Below, piece after piece: positions 15,455-26,595 of a DNA stretch of 64,000 bases. A program made the translations under genes and the position numbers. The stretch comes from Actinotalea sp. Marseille-Q4924 (lineage in GTDB: Bacteria > Actinomycetota > Actinomycetes > Actinomycetales > Cellulomonadaceae), in assembly GCF_916618755.1 (NCBI RefSeq), contig NZ_CAKAKB010000001.1:310001-374000 (forward strand), in the 5' to 3' direction. Positions within the stretch are counted from its first letter, which is position 1. Each line of letters starts with the position of its first letter. The notes below the pieces were generated by a model that worked only from the letters and a program-made list of their open reading frames with translations, was not told the origin of the DNA and did not search any database.

Positions 15455-16090
15455 ATGGACACCGTCCTCACCGCCAGCGCCCTGGGAGCCGTCGTCGGGC
15501 TGGGCATCGCGATCCCGCTGGGCGCGATCGGCGTGCTGCTGCTCCAGACCGGCATGACGGCAGGCTGGCGCACCGCCGCGGCCGGCGGTCTGGGCGCCGC
15601 CACGGTCGACCTCACCTACGCCGCGGTCGCGGTCGCCACAGGGACCGCCGTGGCCGGGGCTCTCGCCGTGCACGCACGGACCGTCCAGGTTCTCGGTGCG
15701 GCCGTCCTGGCGCTCGTGGCGGCGCGCGGCGTCCTCGGTCTCGTGCGTGGTGCCTCCGCCGCCGACGCCGCGGCCGTCGACCCCACTGCCGTCCCAGCCG
15801 TCGCTCCTGCGCGGACCTTCGGCCGGTTCGTCGGGCTCACAGCAGTCAACCCGCTGACCGTCGTCTACTTCGTGGCGGTCGCGGCGGGTCTCGCCGACCG
15901 CCTGGGGACGCCGCCGGCCGCCGTGGCCTTCGTCCTGGGGATCGGGGTGGCGTCCGCCGCGTGGCAGCTGGCGCTCGCGGGCGCCGGCGCGGTGCTCGGC
16001 GCCCGGGTGAGCCCGCGCGTGCGGACCGGTCTGTCGCTGGCCGGCTACGCCGTCGTCGGTGCCTTCGCGGTGGCGCTCGCCGTGCCGTAG
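15455..16090 (+). CDS. LysE family amino-acid exporter
   Basis: A 211-residue membrane protein with about six hydrophobic segments. The family signature near the N-terminus (I-P-L-G-A-I-G-V-L-L-L-Q) corresponds to the LysE P-G-P motif in degenerate form, and the central F-V-G-L-T-A-V-N-P-L-T-V-V-Y-F matches the conserved N-P helix of LysE/RhtB transporters. Export of a basic or other amino acid is inferred from family and from the divergent Lrp regulator 70 bases away. Confidence 0.85.
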   Translation: MDTVLTASALGAVVGLGIAIPLGAIGVLLLQTGMTAGWRTAAAGGLGAATVDLTYAAVAVATGTAVAGALAVHARTVQVLGAAVLALVAARGVLGLVRGASAADAAAVDPTAVPAVAPARTFGRFVGLTAVNPLTVVYFVAVAAGLADRLGTPPAAVAFVLGIGVASAAWQLALAGAGAVLGARVSPRVRTGLSLAGYAVVGAFAVALAVP

Positions 16091-16131
16091 AAGACGTGTG
16101 CAGACCCATGCCCCGTGTCGGAGCCGGCGCG

Positions 16132-16137
16132 TAGGGT
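16132..16137 (+). promoter_or_regulatory. -10 box of leaderless dnaX
   Basis: TAGGGT is separated by seven bases from the GTG at 16145; no ribosome binding site is present. Confidence 0.5.
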
Positions 16138-16144
16138 TCCCTCC

Positions 16145-18805
16145 GTGACGACCGCCCTCTACCGCCGCTACCGGCCGGACACCTTCGCCGAGGTGATCGG
16201 CCAGGAGCACGTCACCGAGCCGCTCATGCAGGCGCTGCGCACGGGCAAGGTGACCCATGCGTACCTGTTCAGCGGCCCCCGCGGCTGCGGTAAGACGACG
16301 TCGGCGCGCATCCTCGCCCGCTGCCTCAACTGCGCGCAGGGACCGACGGCGACGCCCTGCGGCGAGTGCGACTCGTGCGTGGAGCTGGCCCGCGGCGGGG
16401 CGGGGAGCCTGGACGTCGTCGAGATCGACGCGGCCAGCCACAACGGCGTCGACGACGCGCGGGACCTGCGCGAGCGTGCGGCGTTCGCCCCCGCCCGCGA
16501 CCGGTACAAGGTGTTTATCCTCGACGAGGCGCACATGGTGACCCCGCAGGGCTTCAACGCCCTGCTGAAGATCGTCGAGGAGCCACCGCCGCACGTGAAG
16601 TTCATCTTCGCGACGACGGAGCCGGACAAGGTCATCGGGACCATCCGCTCCCGGACCCACCACTACCCGTTCCGGCTCGTCCCGCCGGACGTCCTCACGC
16701 CGTACCTGGACCAGGTGTGCGCGGCGGAGCAGGTGCCGGTCGGTCCGGGCGTCCTGCCGCTGGTCGTGCGGGCGGGCGGCGGGTCCGTGCGTGACTCCAT
16801 GTCGGTGCTCGACCAGCTGGTGGCCGGCGCGGACGAGCGGGGCCTGGACTACGAGCGGGCCGTGGCGCTGCTCGGCTTCACGCACGCCGCGCTCCTCGAC
16901 GACGCCGTCGACGCGATCGCGGTGCGCGACGGGGCGAGCGCGTTCCGCGTGGTGGACCGGGTGATCTCCTCGGGGCACGAGCCGCGGAGGTTCGTCGAGG
17001 ACCTGCTCGAGCGGCTGCGCGACCTCATCGTCATCGCGGCGTCCGGAGAGGCGGCGCGTGCGGTGCTGCGCGACGTCCCGGCCGACCAGATGGAGCGCAT
17101 GGCGGACCAGGCGGCGACCCTGGGTCCGGCGGAGCTGTCCCGGTCCGCCGACCTCGTCAACGACGCCCTCACCGAGATGACCGGGGCGACCTCGCCGCGG
17201 CTGCACCTCGAGCTCCTCGTCGCGCGGCTGCTGCTCCCGGCCGTCGACGACGGCGCCCGGGGTCTCGTCGCACGCCTGGAGAAGCTGGAGCGGGACGTGG
17301 TCGGGGGCGTCCGGGTGGCGCCTGCGCCCTCGGCGGCACCGCCGCCCGCCGCGACGGGGCCTGCGGCGACCGCCGTCCCGGGGACGCCGGCACGCACCAC
17401 CACGGCGACGGGACCCACCGCACCGGCGGACGACCTGGCACCTCCGGCACCTCCGGCCCCGCCGGACCGGCCTCAGGCGGCGGTGGGCGTTCCGGATGCA
17501 CCGGCGCGCGAGAGGGACGACAGCCCGCGGCCCGACGCCCGGGCCGAGGCGACGATCCCCTCGCACGAGGACGAACCGTCGCGTTCGCACGAGGACGGAC
17601 CGTCCGTGCCTGAGCCCGTGCGCGAGCGGCAGTCGGACCCGGCGCGCCCGTCGGGCGCGCCGGCAGCGCCACAGGCCGACGCGGCGCCTCAGCCGGAGGC
17701 TCAGCGCGGGACGGCGCCCCGGCCGGAGGCGCAACGCGAGACGGCGCCCCAGCCGGAGGCGCAGCGGGTGCCGCAGCCGGAGCCGGTTGCGCCGCAGCCC
17801 AGCGCGGCGGCGGGCACCAGCGGCCTGGACGCGGAGACGGTCCGACGCCGGTGGCCGGAGGTCCTCCAGACGCTCAAGGGTCTGCGGATGGCCACGTGGG
17901 TGCTCGTCAGCCAGAACGGGCACGTCGCGGAGCTGTCGGAGGGCCGCCTCTCCCTGGCGTTCAACACCCCGCAGCTCGCCACCACGTTCCGCACGGGCAA
18001 CCACTCCGACCACGTCAAGCGCGCGCTGCACGAGACGCTCGGCCTGGAGGTCCGGGTGGAGACGACCATCACGGGTGACGGCGTGCCCCCCGCGGCGCCG
18101 GCCGGGGAACCGGCTGGGTCCGGCCCCGCGCCGGCACGGCCCTCCGGCGACGACCGGCGGCGGGCCATCTCCACCGAGGAGGCGGCGGCGTCCTGGGACG
18201 CACCACCTGCGCCGCGCCGCGCACCGCAGGCCGCTCCCGACGACGCACCGGCGCCCGGCGGCGCACCGTCATCGCGCGGTGGCCAGCGCGATGACTCCAG
18301 TCCTGGGTCGGCCGGCTCCGCCGCCGGCGGGACGTCGTCGCGTGGTCGCGCCTCGGGCGCAGGCAGCACCGCTGGTGCCGGTGCCGATCGCACCGCCGAT
18401 CCCACTGGGGGTGCCACGGACACCTCCCGTGGTGGCACGGGAGGCCGGGGAGCACCCTCCCGTGCCGTGACGCCCGACGACGAGCCCCCGCCGCCCTGGG
18501 ACATCCCCCCGCCCGACGAGGAGCCGTTGCCCGACGGGCCGGTGCCGGATCCGTACGGACTCAGGACGACCGGTGGCTCCCGCGGCGGCTCGCCGTCGGC
18601 GTCCTCACCCGCGTCCGGCACGGGCCGCCCCTCAGGGGCCGGTGGACGACGCGCGGCGCCGTCGGCGACCGCTCCGCGCTACGACGACGGCGAGGACACC
18701 GACCCGGACGACCCCGACCTCAGCTCCACGGGACTGGTCGGTGCACCCCTCATCGCGCAGATGCTCGGGGGCACCGTCATCGACGAGGTCCCCGAGGAGA
18801 GCTGA
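16145..18805 (+). CDS. dnaX: DNA polymerase III subunit gamma/tau
   Basis: An 886-residue clamp-loader ATPase. After A-L-Y-R-R-Y-R-P comes Walker A GPRGCGKT at 44-51, zinc-module cysteines 63, 72, 75 and 78, the DEAH-type Walker B (I-L-D-E-A-H-M), and sensor 1 in F-A-T-T-E-P-D-K. Domains I-III end near residue 380. A long Pro/Ala/Glu-rich linker with tandem repeats follows, then a tau-like domain (about 560-650, beginning V-R-R-R-W-P-E-V-L) and another disordered tail ending in M-L-G-G-T-V-I-D-E. No A-rich slippery site was noticed, so a single long product is expected. GTG 16145 fits the family N-terminus. Confidence 0.97.
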   Translation: MTTALYRRYRPDTFAEVIGQEHVTEPLMQALRTGKVTHAYLFSGPRGCGKTTSARILARCLNCAQGPTATPCGECDSCVELARGGAGSLDVVEIDAASHNGVDDARDLRERAAFAPARDRYKVFILDEAHMVTPQGFNALLKIVEEPPPHVKFIFATTEPDKVIGTIRSRTHHYPFRLVPPDVLTPYLDQVCAAEQVPVGPGVLPLVVRAGGGSVRDSMSVLDQLVAGADERGLDYERAVALLGFTHAALLDDAVDAIAVRDGASAFRVVDRVISSGHEPRRFVEDLLERLRDLIVIAASGEAARAVLRDVPADQMERMADQAATLGPAELSRSADLVNDALTEMTGATSPRLHLELLVARLLLPAVDDGARGLVARLEKLERDVVGGVRVAPAPSAAPPPAATGPAATAVPGTPARTTTATGPTAPADDLAPPAPPAPPDRPQAAVGVPDAPARERDDSPRPDARAEATIPSHEDEPSRSHEDGPSVPEPVRERQSDPARPSGAPAAPQADAAPQPEAQRGTAPRPEAQRETAPQPEAQRVPQPEPVAPQPSAAAGTSGLDAETVRRRWPEVLQTLKGLRMATWVLVSQNGHVAELSEGRLSLAFNTPQLATTFRTGNHSDHVKRALHETLGLEVRVETTITGDGVPPAAPAGEPAGSGPAPARPSGDDRRRAISTEEAAASWDAPPAPRRAPQAAPDDAPAPGGAPSSRGGQRDDSSPGSAGSAAGGTSSRGRASGAGSTAGAGADRTADPTGGATDTSRGGTGGRGAPSRAVTPDDEPPPPWDIPPPDEEPLPDGPVPDPYGLRTTGGSRGGSPSASSPASGTGRPSGAGGRRAAPSATAPRYDDGEDTDPDDPDLSSTGLVGAPLIAQMLGGTVIDEVPEES
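17684..17772 (+). repeat. 30-bp tandem repeat in the dnaX linker
   Basis: Three consecutive units of about 30 bases encode A-P-Q-P-E-A-Q-R-x-T with small changes (residues 514-542 of DnaX). The repeat is in frame and lies in the disordered linker, so unit number could vary without breaking the gene. Confidence 0.75.
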
Positions 18806-18810
18806 GCAGC

Positions 18811-18853
18811 CGGACGGCGCGCTCTCAGCAACGGGGCCGCCGGACGCCGTCCG
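18811..18853 (+). terminator. hairpin between dnaX and recR
   Basis: Arms CGGACGGCG (18811-18819) and CGCCGTCCG (18845-18853) are perfectly complementary with a 25-base loop. It directly precedes the recR -10 box, and may end dnaX transcription in part. No U-tract follows. Confidence 0.4.
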
Positions 18854-18856
18854 CAC

Positions 18857-18862
18857 TAGGCT
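18857..18862 (+). promoter_or_regulatory. -10 box of leaderless recR
   Basis: TAGGCT ends six bases before the GTG at 18869, implying an own promoter and a leaderless message. Confidence 0.55.
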
Positions 18863-18868
18863 GACCGT

Positions 18869-19468
18869 GTGTACGAAGGCGCGGTGCAGGACCTCATCGA
18901 CGAGCTCGGGCGGCTGCCCGGGGTCGGGCCCAAGAGCGCGCAGCGCATCGCGTTCCACCTCCTCGCGACTGACCCCGCGGACGTCCGCCGGCTCGTCGAC
19001 GCGCTGACCGAGGTCAAGGCGCGCGTCCAGTTCTGCTCGGTGTGCGGCAACGTCGCGCAGGAGGAGATGTGCCGCGTGTGCCGCGACCCGCGCCGCTCCC
19101 TCGCCGTCATCTGCGTGGTCGAGGAGCCCAAGGACGTCGTCGCGATCGAGCGCACCCGGGAGTTCCGCGGCAGGTACCACGTGCTCGGCGGGGCCATCAA
19201 CCCGATCGACAACGTCGGCCCCGACGACCTGCGCATCAAGGAGCTCCTCACGCGCCTCGCCGACGGCCAGGTCACCGAGGTGATCCTCGCCACCGACCCC
19301 AACGTCGAGGGCGAGGCCACGGCCACGTACCTCGCGCGCCTGCTGGTCCCCATGGGCCTGCGGGTCACCCGTCTCGCGTCCGGCCTGCCGGTGGGCGGAG
19401 ACCTGGAGTACGCCGATGAGGTCACGCTCGGGCGGGCCTTCGAAGGACGGAGGCAGATCAGTGCCTGA
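18869..19468 (+). CDS. recR: recombination mediator protein RecR
   Basis: A 199-residue RecR of normal length. The N-terminal helix-hairpin-helix reads [11 protein letters not shown], the Cys4 zinc finger is at 56, 59, 68 and 71, and a Toprim domain follows (V-V-E-E-P-K-D, then D-P-N-V-E-G-E-A-T). The C-terminal Walker-B-like [15 protein letters not shown] is present. RecR works with RecF/RecO to load RecA at gaps. The stop overlaps the start of the DUF5063 gene by eight bases. Confidence 0.97.
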   Translation: MYEGAVQDLIDELGRLPGVGPKSAQRIAFHLLATDPADVRRLVDALTEVKARVQFCSVCGNVAQEEMCRVCRDPRRSLAVICVVEEPKDVVAIERTREFRGRYHVLGGAINPIDNVGPDDLRIKELLTRLADGQVTEVILATDPNVEGEATATYLARLLVPMGLRVTRLASGLPVGGDLEYADEVTLGRAFEGRRQISA

Positions 19469-20090
19469 CACCCCCGGTATCCCTGAGCAGGCGAGCGGCC
19501 CTGACGAGCGCGACCCCGCCGGCCTTCCGGTCGAGGCCCCGCCGGACCTCGCCGAGGTCGCCGCCTCCGTCTCGGAGGAGGCGCGGGCCTTCGTCACCAC
19601 GGTCACCGAGGTGGCCGCCGGCACGAACCCCGAGGTCGCGATCCCGCTGCTGCTGCTCGCCGTCTCGGACGTCCTCGCGGCCGGCGCCCGCCTCGGGGCG
19701 ATGGTCGACATCGTGCCGCCGGAGCGCTTCGAGCCCGACGTCGGCCCCGACGCCGACCTCGACCCGCTGCGCGCCGCCCTGGAGAACGTCTTCGAGGGCC
19801 TCGACGCGTACGTCGAGGTCGACGACCCGCTGCTGGGTGAGTCGCTCGTCTCCTCGTCCGTCTCCGGGGACCTCGTGCTCATCGCCGGGGCGCTCGTCCA
19901 GGGCCGCCGGCACTTCGACGCGGGGCAGACGCTCGAGGCCCTGTGGTGGTGGCAGTACTCCTACCTCGCCAACTGGGGCGAGCGGGCCTCCGCCGTCCTG
20001 CGCGTGCTCCAGGTGATCCTGGCGCACCTGCGCCTGGACGTGGACGACGAGGTGGCCGCCGAGGCGGAGTTCCAGGCCCTCCACCCCTGA
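19461..20090 (+). CDS. DUF5063 domain protein
   Basis: A 209-residue acidic, soluble, helical protein. The first 35 residues are Pro/Glu-rich; the rest matches the actinobacterial DUF5063 family found next to recR, with [16 protein letters not shown], a long acidic loop and [15 protein letters not shown]. The function is unknown. GGAGG at 19450-19454 serves the GTG at 19461, which overlaps the recR stop, so the two are translationally coupled; a supporting role in recombination or replication restart is guilt by association only. Confidence 0.75.
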   Translation: MPDTPGIPEQASGPDERDPAGLPVEAPPDLAEVAASVSEEARAFVTTVTEVAAGTNPEVAIPLLLLAVSDVLAAGARLGAMVDIVPPERFEPDVGPDADLDPLRAALENVFEGLDAYVEVDDPLLGESLVSSSVSGDLVLIAGALVQGRRHFDAGQTLEALWWWQYSYLANWGERASAVLRVLQVILAHLRLDVDDEVAAEAEFQALHP

Positions 20091-20096
20091 CCGGCG

Positions 20097-21272
20097 TCAG
20101 GCGACGCGGGTGCCGCGCGGCAGCTTCGCCTGCGGGATCGTCAGGCGCCGCACCGCGAGGACGACGCCCGCCGCACCGAGCAGCAGGTTGAACACCAACC
20201 CCCACGGCCACACGGCACCGAGGGCGTCGGCGCGTTCCCGGCTCTCCCGCTCCCGCTCCTGCCAGTCCTGCGAGCTCCAGCACTCGTCGAGGGGCTCCTG
20301 GGCCCCCAGACGCGCGAGCCGGACGCCGTAGCGGATCCCCGTCATCGGGTCGGCGATCTGCGTGTCGTCGGCCGCCGGCGGCAGCGCGTCCGCGACGACG
20401 ACGAACGGGTTGACCGCGAGCAGCCACCACGTGCGCTCGGTGTGCGTGACGTACCGCTCCTCCTCGCCCAGCTCGCACGGGATCTCCTCCGACGGCCGGC
20501 CGTTCTCGTCGAAGGTGATGTCCCGGCCCGGCGCCCACCGCTCCGTCCGGACCTGCACCCGCTCCTCGCCGCTGACCAGCGGCACGCTGAGCCCGAACAC
20601 GATGAGCGACACGACCGTCAGCCCGGCGATCGCCACGTAGGTGAGGACGGCGGACCCGGCCGTGCGCGCGGTCAGCGCCGAGAACCCGAGGCCGATCGCG
20701 CAGACCACGGCCAGCACCACCGCCAGCAGCAGCACCGTCGTGACGAGCCCGACGAACGCCGTCCCGCCGGTCGCGAACGCCCACACGATGAACGGCACGG
20801 AGACGGCGAGGAAGGCCAGGGACGCCACCCATGACGCGAGCAGCTTGCCGAGCACGATCTCCGCGGGGCTCAGCAGCGTGACCTGGAGCGTCGCCAGCGT
20901 CCCGTTGGACCTGTCGCCGTTGATCGACGTCGCGGACAGCGTCGGGGAGACCAGCAGCCCGAGGAACAGCACGAAGAACACGATGAAGCCGAACATCGTG
21001 CGCCCGGCGGTCGCGTCGACGGTGGGGTCGGCGCCCATGTCGTCGACCATCTGCCGCGCCACGAAGAACGTCAGGGTGGTGACGACGCCGACGACGACGC
21101 CGAACACGACCAGGGAGACGATCCACCGCGTCGACCGCACGCGCTGGCGCAGCTCGAGGGTCGCGACGGTGCGCACGCCGGCCCACGTGAGCGACCACGT
21201 GCCCGTGTGCCGCACGGGCGGGGGAGCGGCGCCGTCGTCGGGCGCGATGCGGGGCTGGACCTCGGTGCTCAT
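20097..21272 (-). CDS. ABC-2 type exporter permease
   Basis: A 391-residue permease with one N-terminal helix (about 45-67), a cluster of five near residues 90-260, and a last helix near 350. The cytoplasmic T-L-A-T-L-Q-V-T-L-L-S-P-A-E-I-V-L-G-K segment is the ABC-2 coupling signature. A 95-residue extracytoplasmic loop with several Trp and a C-x-S segment separates helices 6 and 7. Its ATG overlaps the TGA of the ATPase gene (ATGA), so the two subunits are translationally coupled. The substrate is unknown. Confidence 0.9.
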   Translation of the reverse strand: MSTEVQPRIAPDDGAAPPPVRHTGTWSLTWAGVRTVATLELRQRVRSTRWIVSLVVFGVVVGVVTTLTFFVARQMVDDMGADPTVDATAGRTMFGFIVFFVLFLGLLVSPTLSATSINGDRSNGTLATLQVTLLSPAEIVLGKLLASWVASLAFLAVSVPFIVWAFATGGTAFVGLVTTVLLLAVVLAVVCAIGLGFSALTARTAGSAVLTYVAIAGLTVVSLIVFGLSVPLVSGEERVQVRTERWAPGRDITFDENGRPSEEIPCELGEEERYVTHTERTWWLLAVNPFVVVADALPPAADDTQIADPMTGIRYGVRLARLGAQEPLDECWSSQDWQERERESRERADALGAVWPWGLVFNLLLGAAGVVLAVRRLTIPQAKLPRGTRVA

Positions 21273-22201
21273 CGCCGCTCCTCCTCGAGGGCCAGGTACG
21301 TCGACTCCAGCGCGCCGGTCGCGGGGCTCAGCGCGGTGACCGGCACGCCGGCGCCGACGGCGTCGCGCAGCAGGGCGGCCGCCGCCTCCTCGCTCTCGAG
21401 ATCGACGACGACGCCGCCTGCCCCCTCGGCCGGCGCGGCGAACGGCTCCTCCGCGCGCCAGGGCACACGCCGGTCGTCGAGCCAGTGCACGAGCCCCCGC
21501 TGCGACAGCGCGCGGACGCGCCACGGCCGGCGGGTCGTCACGGCGTCGTGGACGGACTGCGTCGCGACGGTGCGGCCCGCGGAGAGGAAGACGGCGTCGT
21601 CGGCCATCTCGTCGAGCTCGGTGAGGACGTGGCTGCTCACCAGGACGGTCTTCCCGCGGCTGGCCAGGTCGCGCAGCAGCACACGCAGGTCGACGCGGGA
21701 ACGGGGGTCGAGGCCCGACGCGGGCTCGTCGAGGAGCAGCACCTGCGGGTCGTGCACGAGGGCCCGCGCGAGCCCGAGCCGCTGCTTCTGCCCGCGCGAC
21801 AGCACGTGCGCGGGGCGGTCGGCGTACTCGGCGAGGTGCACCGTGGTGAGCAGGTCCGCGACCCGGGCGCGGGCGACCTCACCGGTTACGCGGTACGCCG
21901 CCGCGAAGGTGAGCAGCACCTCGCGGGCGGTGAGGGAGTCCCACGTGCCGAAGACGTCGGGCATCCACCCGGTCACGGCCCGTGCGCCTCGGCTGTCCGT
22001 GAGCGGGTCGACCCCACCCACCCGCACCGTTCCCGCGTCCGGCCGGAGCAGCCCGGCCAGGACGAGGAGCAGCGTCGTCTTCCCCGACCCGTTGGGTCCG
22101 ATGAGCGCGGTCACGCGGCCCGGCCGCGCGACGAGGTCGACCCCGTCCACCGCGCGGACCGCCCCGAACGACCGCCGGACGCCCTGCGCCTCGATCGACA
22201 T
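21269..22201 (-). CDS. ABC transporter ATP-binding protein
   Basis: A 310-residue ATPase with Walker A GPNGSGKTT near residues 35-43, Q-loop region G-W-M-P-D, signature L-S-R-G-Q-K-Q-R in place of LSGGQ, Walker B L-L-L-D-E-P-A-S and the H-loop S-S-H. A C-terminal extension of about 90 residues is typical of ABC-2 drug/antibiotic exporters. It partners the downstream permease. TAGCGT at 22208-22213, six bases ahead of the ATG, suggests a leaderless message. Confidence 0.92.
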   Translation of the reverse strand: MSIEAQGVRRSFGAVRAVDGVDLVARPGRVTALIGPNGSGKTTLLLVLAGLLRPDAGTVRVGGVDPLTDSRGARAVTGWMPDVFGTWDSLTAREVLLTFAAAYRVTGEVARARVADLLTTVHLAEYADRPAHVLSRGQKQRLGLARALVHDPQVLLLDEPASGLDPRSRVDLRVLLRDLASRGKTVLVSSHVLTELDEMADDAVFLSAGRTVATQSVHDAVTTRRPWRVRALSQRGLVHWLDDRRVPWRAEEPFAAPAEGAGGVVVDLESEEAAAALLRDAVGAGVPVTALSPATGALESTYLALEEERR

Positions 22202-22207
22202 GCTCGA

Positions 22208-22213
22208 ACGCTA
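22208..22213 (-). promoter_or_regulatory. -10 box of leaderless ABC exporter operon
   Basis: Minus-strand TAGCGT lies six bases before the ATG at 22201. Confidence 0.5.
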
Positions 22214-22383
22214 GGGGAGGGGCCCAGGTCCGCGGGGGTGAACCGCCGTGCAGATCCGGTGAGCGTTCGGCGGTCGGCGTGAAGGCTCGCGTGAAGGGTC
22301 GCGAGACGGCTCGGCGGCGGGCGGGCGACGTCCCGGGCCCTCGGACGACGGCGTCCCGTCGCGCCTCGTGATAGGAAACCCGC

Positions 22384-23190
22384 GTGCAGCCCGCGGACGT
22401 CGAGGTGCTCACCACAGGCCTCGAGCTCGCCACCGGGACCGTGGTGCTCCTCGTGCTCGCCGGGTTCCTCGCCGGGTGGGTGGACGCCGTCGTCGGCGGC
22501 GGTGGCCTCGTGCAGCTGCCCGCGCTGCTGCTCGTCCCGGGGATCACCCCCGTCCAGGCCCTCGCGACCAACAAGGTCGCGAGCATCATGGGCACCTCGA
22601 CCAGTGCCGTGACGTACTACCGGCGGGTCCGGCCGGACCTGCGGACGGCCGTCCCGATGGGCCTGGCGGCGCTCGCGGGCGCCGCGGGGGGCGCGGCGCT
22701 CGCCGTCCTCCTCCCGGCGCAGGCGATCCGCGTCGTCGTCCTCGTCGCGCTCGTGGCCGTGTTCGGCTACACGGTGACCCGGCCCGCCGTCGGGCGGACG
22801 ACGGCGCTGCGCTGGTCCGGCCGGCAGCACCTCGGTGCGGCCTCCCTGCTCGGGGCGGCGATCGGCGTCTACGACGGCCTCGTCGGCCCGGGCACGGGGA
22901 CCTTCCTCGTCATCGGCCTGGTGGCCCTCATGGGGTACGCGTTCCTCGAGGCCTCCGCCAAGGCGAAGATCGTCAACGCCATGACGAACCTCGGGGCGCT
23001 GCTCGTGTTCGTCCCGCAGGGCGCGCCGCTGTGGGGCCTGGGCCTGCTCGTCGGTGTCGCCAACATCGCGGGGGCGTACCTCGGGTCGCGGATGGCCATC
23101 GCGCGGGGCAGCGCGTTCGTGCGCGTGGTGTTCCTCGTCGTCGTCGGCGGCCTGATCGTGCGCCTGGCGTGGGACGTGCTCGTCGGCTGA
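22384..23190 (+). CDS. TSUP (TauE/SafE) family transporter
   Basis: A 268-residue membrane protein with about eight hydrophobic segments in two similar halves. The two family signatures are visible: A-G-W-V-D-A-V-V-G-G-G-G-L near residue 35 and G-V-Y-D-G-L-V-G-P-G-T-G-T-F near residue 165. Members export or import organosulfonates, sulfite or other small anions; the substrate here is open. The GTG at 22384 follows TAGGAA by six bases. A GCCC microsatellite lies right after its stop. Confidence 0.88.
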   Translation: MQPADVEVLTTGLELATGTVVLLVLAGFLAGWVDAVVGGGGLVQLPALLLVPGITPVQALATNKVASIMGTSTSAVTYYRRVRPDLRTAVPMGLAALAGAAGGAALAVLLPAQAIRVVVLVALVAVFGYTVTRPAVGRTTALRWSGRQHLGAASLLGAAIGVYDGLVGPGTGTFLVIGLVALMGYAFLEASAKAKIVNAMTNLGALLVFVPQGAPLWGLGLLVGVANIAGAYLGSRMAIARGSAFVRVVFLVVVGGLIVRLAWDVLVG

Positions 23191-23194
23191 CCTC

Positions 23195-23236
23195 GCCCGC
23201 CCGCCCGCCCGCCCGCCCGCCCGCCCGCCCGCCCGC
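23195..23236. repeat. GCCC tetranucleotide microsatellite
   Basis: Ten and a half uninterrupted copies of GCCC (42 bases) begin four bases after the TSUP stop codon and about 147 bases ahead of lysC. Uninterrupted tetranucleotide runs of this length are prone to slippage. Confidence 0.95.
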
Positions 23237-23269
23237 ACCCGCACGTCGCCCGACCTCTCAGCAGAGCCA

Positions 23270-23317
23270 TCCGGATCGTGAAACCCCCGCTGTCCGGATC
23301 GTGAACCCGCTTACCAT
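23270..23317 (+). promoter_or_regulatory. direct repeats and -10 upstream of lysC
   Basis: TCCGGATCGTGAA occurs at 23270-23282 and again at 23293-23305 (offset 23, about two helical turns). A TACCAT box at 23312-23317 follows. The repeats are placed to bind a regulator at the lysC-asd promoter; this leaves a leader of about 60 bases. Confidence 0.5.
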
Positions 23318-23382
23318 CGTCGAGCCGGGGCCCGCCGTCGCGCTCGCGGTCCCCCCGAACCGACCCCACCAACGGAGCAACC

Positions 23383-25714
<2,332 letters not shown>

Positions 25715-25799
25715 CCCGGGTCGCTGGCCCGCGCCGCGCCGGCGTGGCAGGGTCGCCCCGACGACGGCGTCGACGGCGACGCCGGGAACAGGGGATGAC

Positions 25800-26555
25800 A
25801 TGCGGGTCGACGGCGTGGCGGCGGTCGTGACGGGCGGGGCGTCCGGCCTCGGGGCGGCGACGGCGGCGCTGCTCGCCCAGCGCGGCGCGGCCGTGCACGT
25901 CCTGGACCTGCCCGCGAGCATCGAGCGCTGCGAGCGGCTGGACGACGTCACGTACCTGCCGGCGGACGTCACCGACCCCGACGACGTCCGCGCCGCCGTC
26001 GGCCGCGTGGGCGAGGAGCGTCCGCTGCGCGTCCTGGTGAGCTGTGCCGGGATCGCGCCCGGGGCGCGGGTCCTCGGCAAGGGCGGTCCGCACGACCCGG
26101 CGCTGTTCGCGCGGGTCGTCGCCGTCAACCTCGTCGGCACGTTCACGGTCATGACGGCCGTCGCCGAGCGGATGGCGGCGACCGACCCGGACGACGGCGG
26201 TCAGCGGGGCGTCGTCGTCAACACCGCCTCCGTCGCGGCCTTCGACGGCCAGGTGGGTCAGGCGGCCTACGCGGCGTCCAAGGGCGGCGTGGTCGCGCTG
26301 ACGCTGCCGGCGGCGCGGGACCTCGCCCTGCACGGGATCCGGGTGAACACGATCGCCCCGGGGATCGTGGACACGCCGATGATGGCGGGGGTCACCGCGG
26401 AGTTCCGCGAGCGGCTGCTCGACACCGTGCCCTTCCCGCGCCGCTTCGCCCGGCCCGAGGAGTACGCGCAGCTCGCGCTGGACGTCATCGAGCACGACTA
26501 CCTCAACGGCGAGACCATCCGCATGGACGGCGCGCTGCGCATGCCGCCGCGCTGA
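25800..26555 (+). CDS. SDR, 3-hydroxyacyl-CoA dehydrogenase type-2-like
   Basis: A 251-residue SDR resembling the HSD17B10/HADH2 branch. T-G-G-A-S-G-L-G is at the cofactor site, S-C-A-G replaces NNAG, the catalytic Y-A-A-S-K is present, and A-P-G-I-V-D-T-P-M and the terminal L-N-G-E-T-I-R-M-D-G-A-L-R-M block are hallmarks of this branch. It probably oxidises short-chain 3-hydroxyacyl-CoA or related alcohols. AGGGG precedes the ATG. It is separated from asd by 85 bases and converges on the Nudix gene. Confidence 0.85.
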   Translation: MRVDGVAAVVTGGASGLGAATAALLAQRGAAVHVLDLPASIERCERLDDVTYLPADVTDPDDVRAAVGRVGEERPLRVLVSCAGIAPGARVLGKGGPHDPALFARVVAVNLVGTFTVMTAVAERMAATDPDDGGQRGVVVNTASVAAFDGQVGQAAYAASKGGVVALTLPAARDLALHGIRVNTIAPGIVDTPMMAGVTAEFRERLLDTVPFPRRFARPEEYAQLALDVIEHDYLNGETIRMDGALRMPPR

Positions 26556-26595
26556 CGCGGTGGCGTCGGGCGAGCGGGGCCGCGGGGTCGCCGGC

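Noticed and set aside
14813-18031. A 1072-codon minus-strand reading antisense to dnaX
   Set aside because: It is a GC-driven shadow frame: composition is Arg/His/Gly-rich with no domain, and the opposite strand encodes a complete DnaX.
16145-18805. Programmed frameshift producing a short gamma form of DnaX
   Set aside because: No A-run slippery site with stem-loop was seen at the domain III boundary; codon use does not favour it.
23195-23236. The GCCC run as a CRISPR or transposon-end repeat
   Set aside because: No spacers, no cas genes, no inverted ends or transposase; it is a simple microsatellite.
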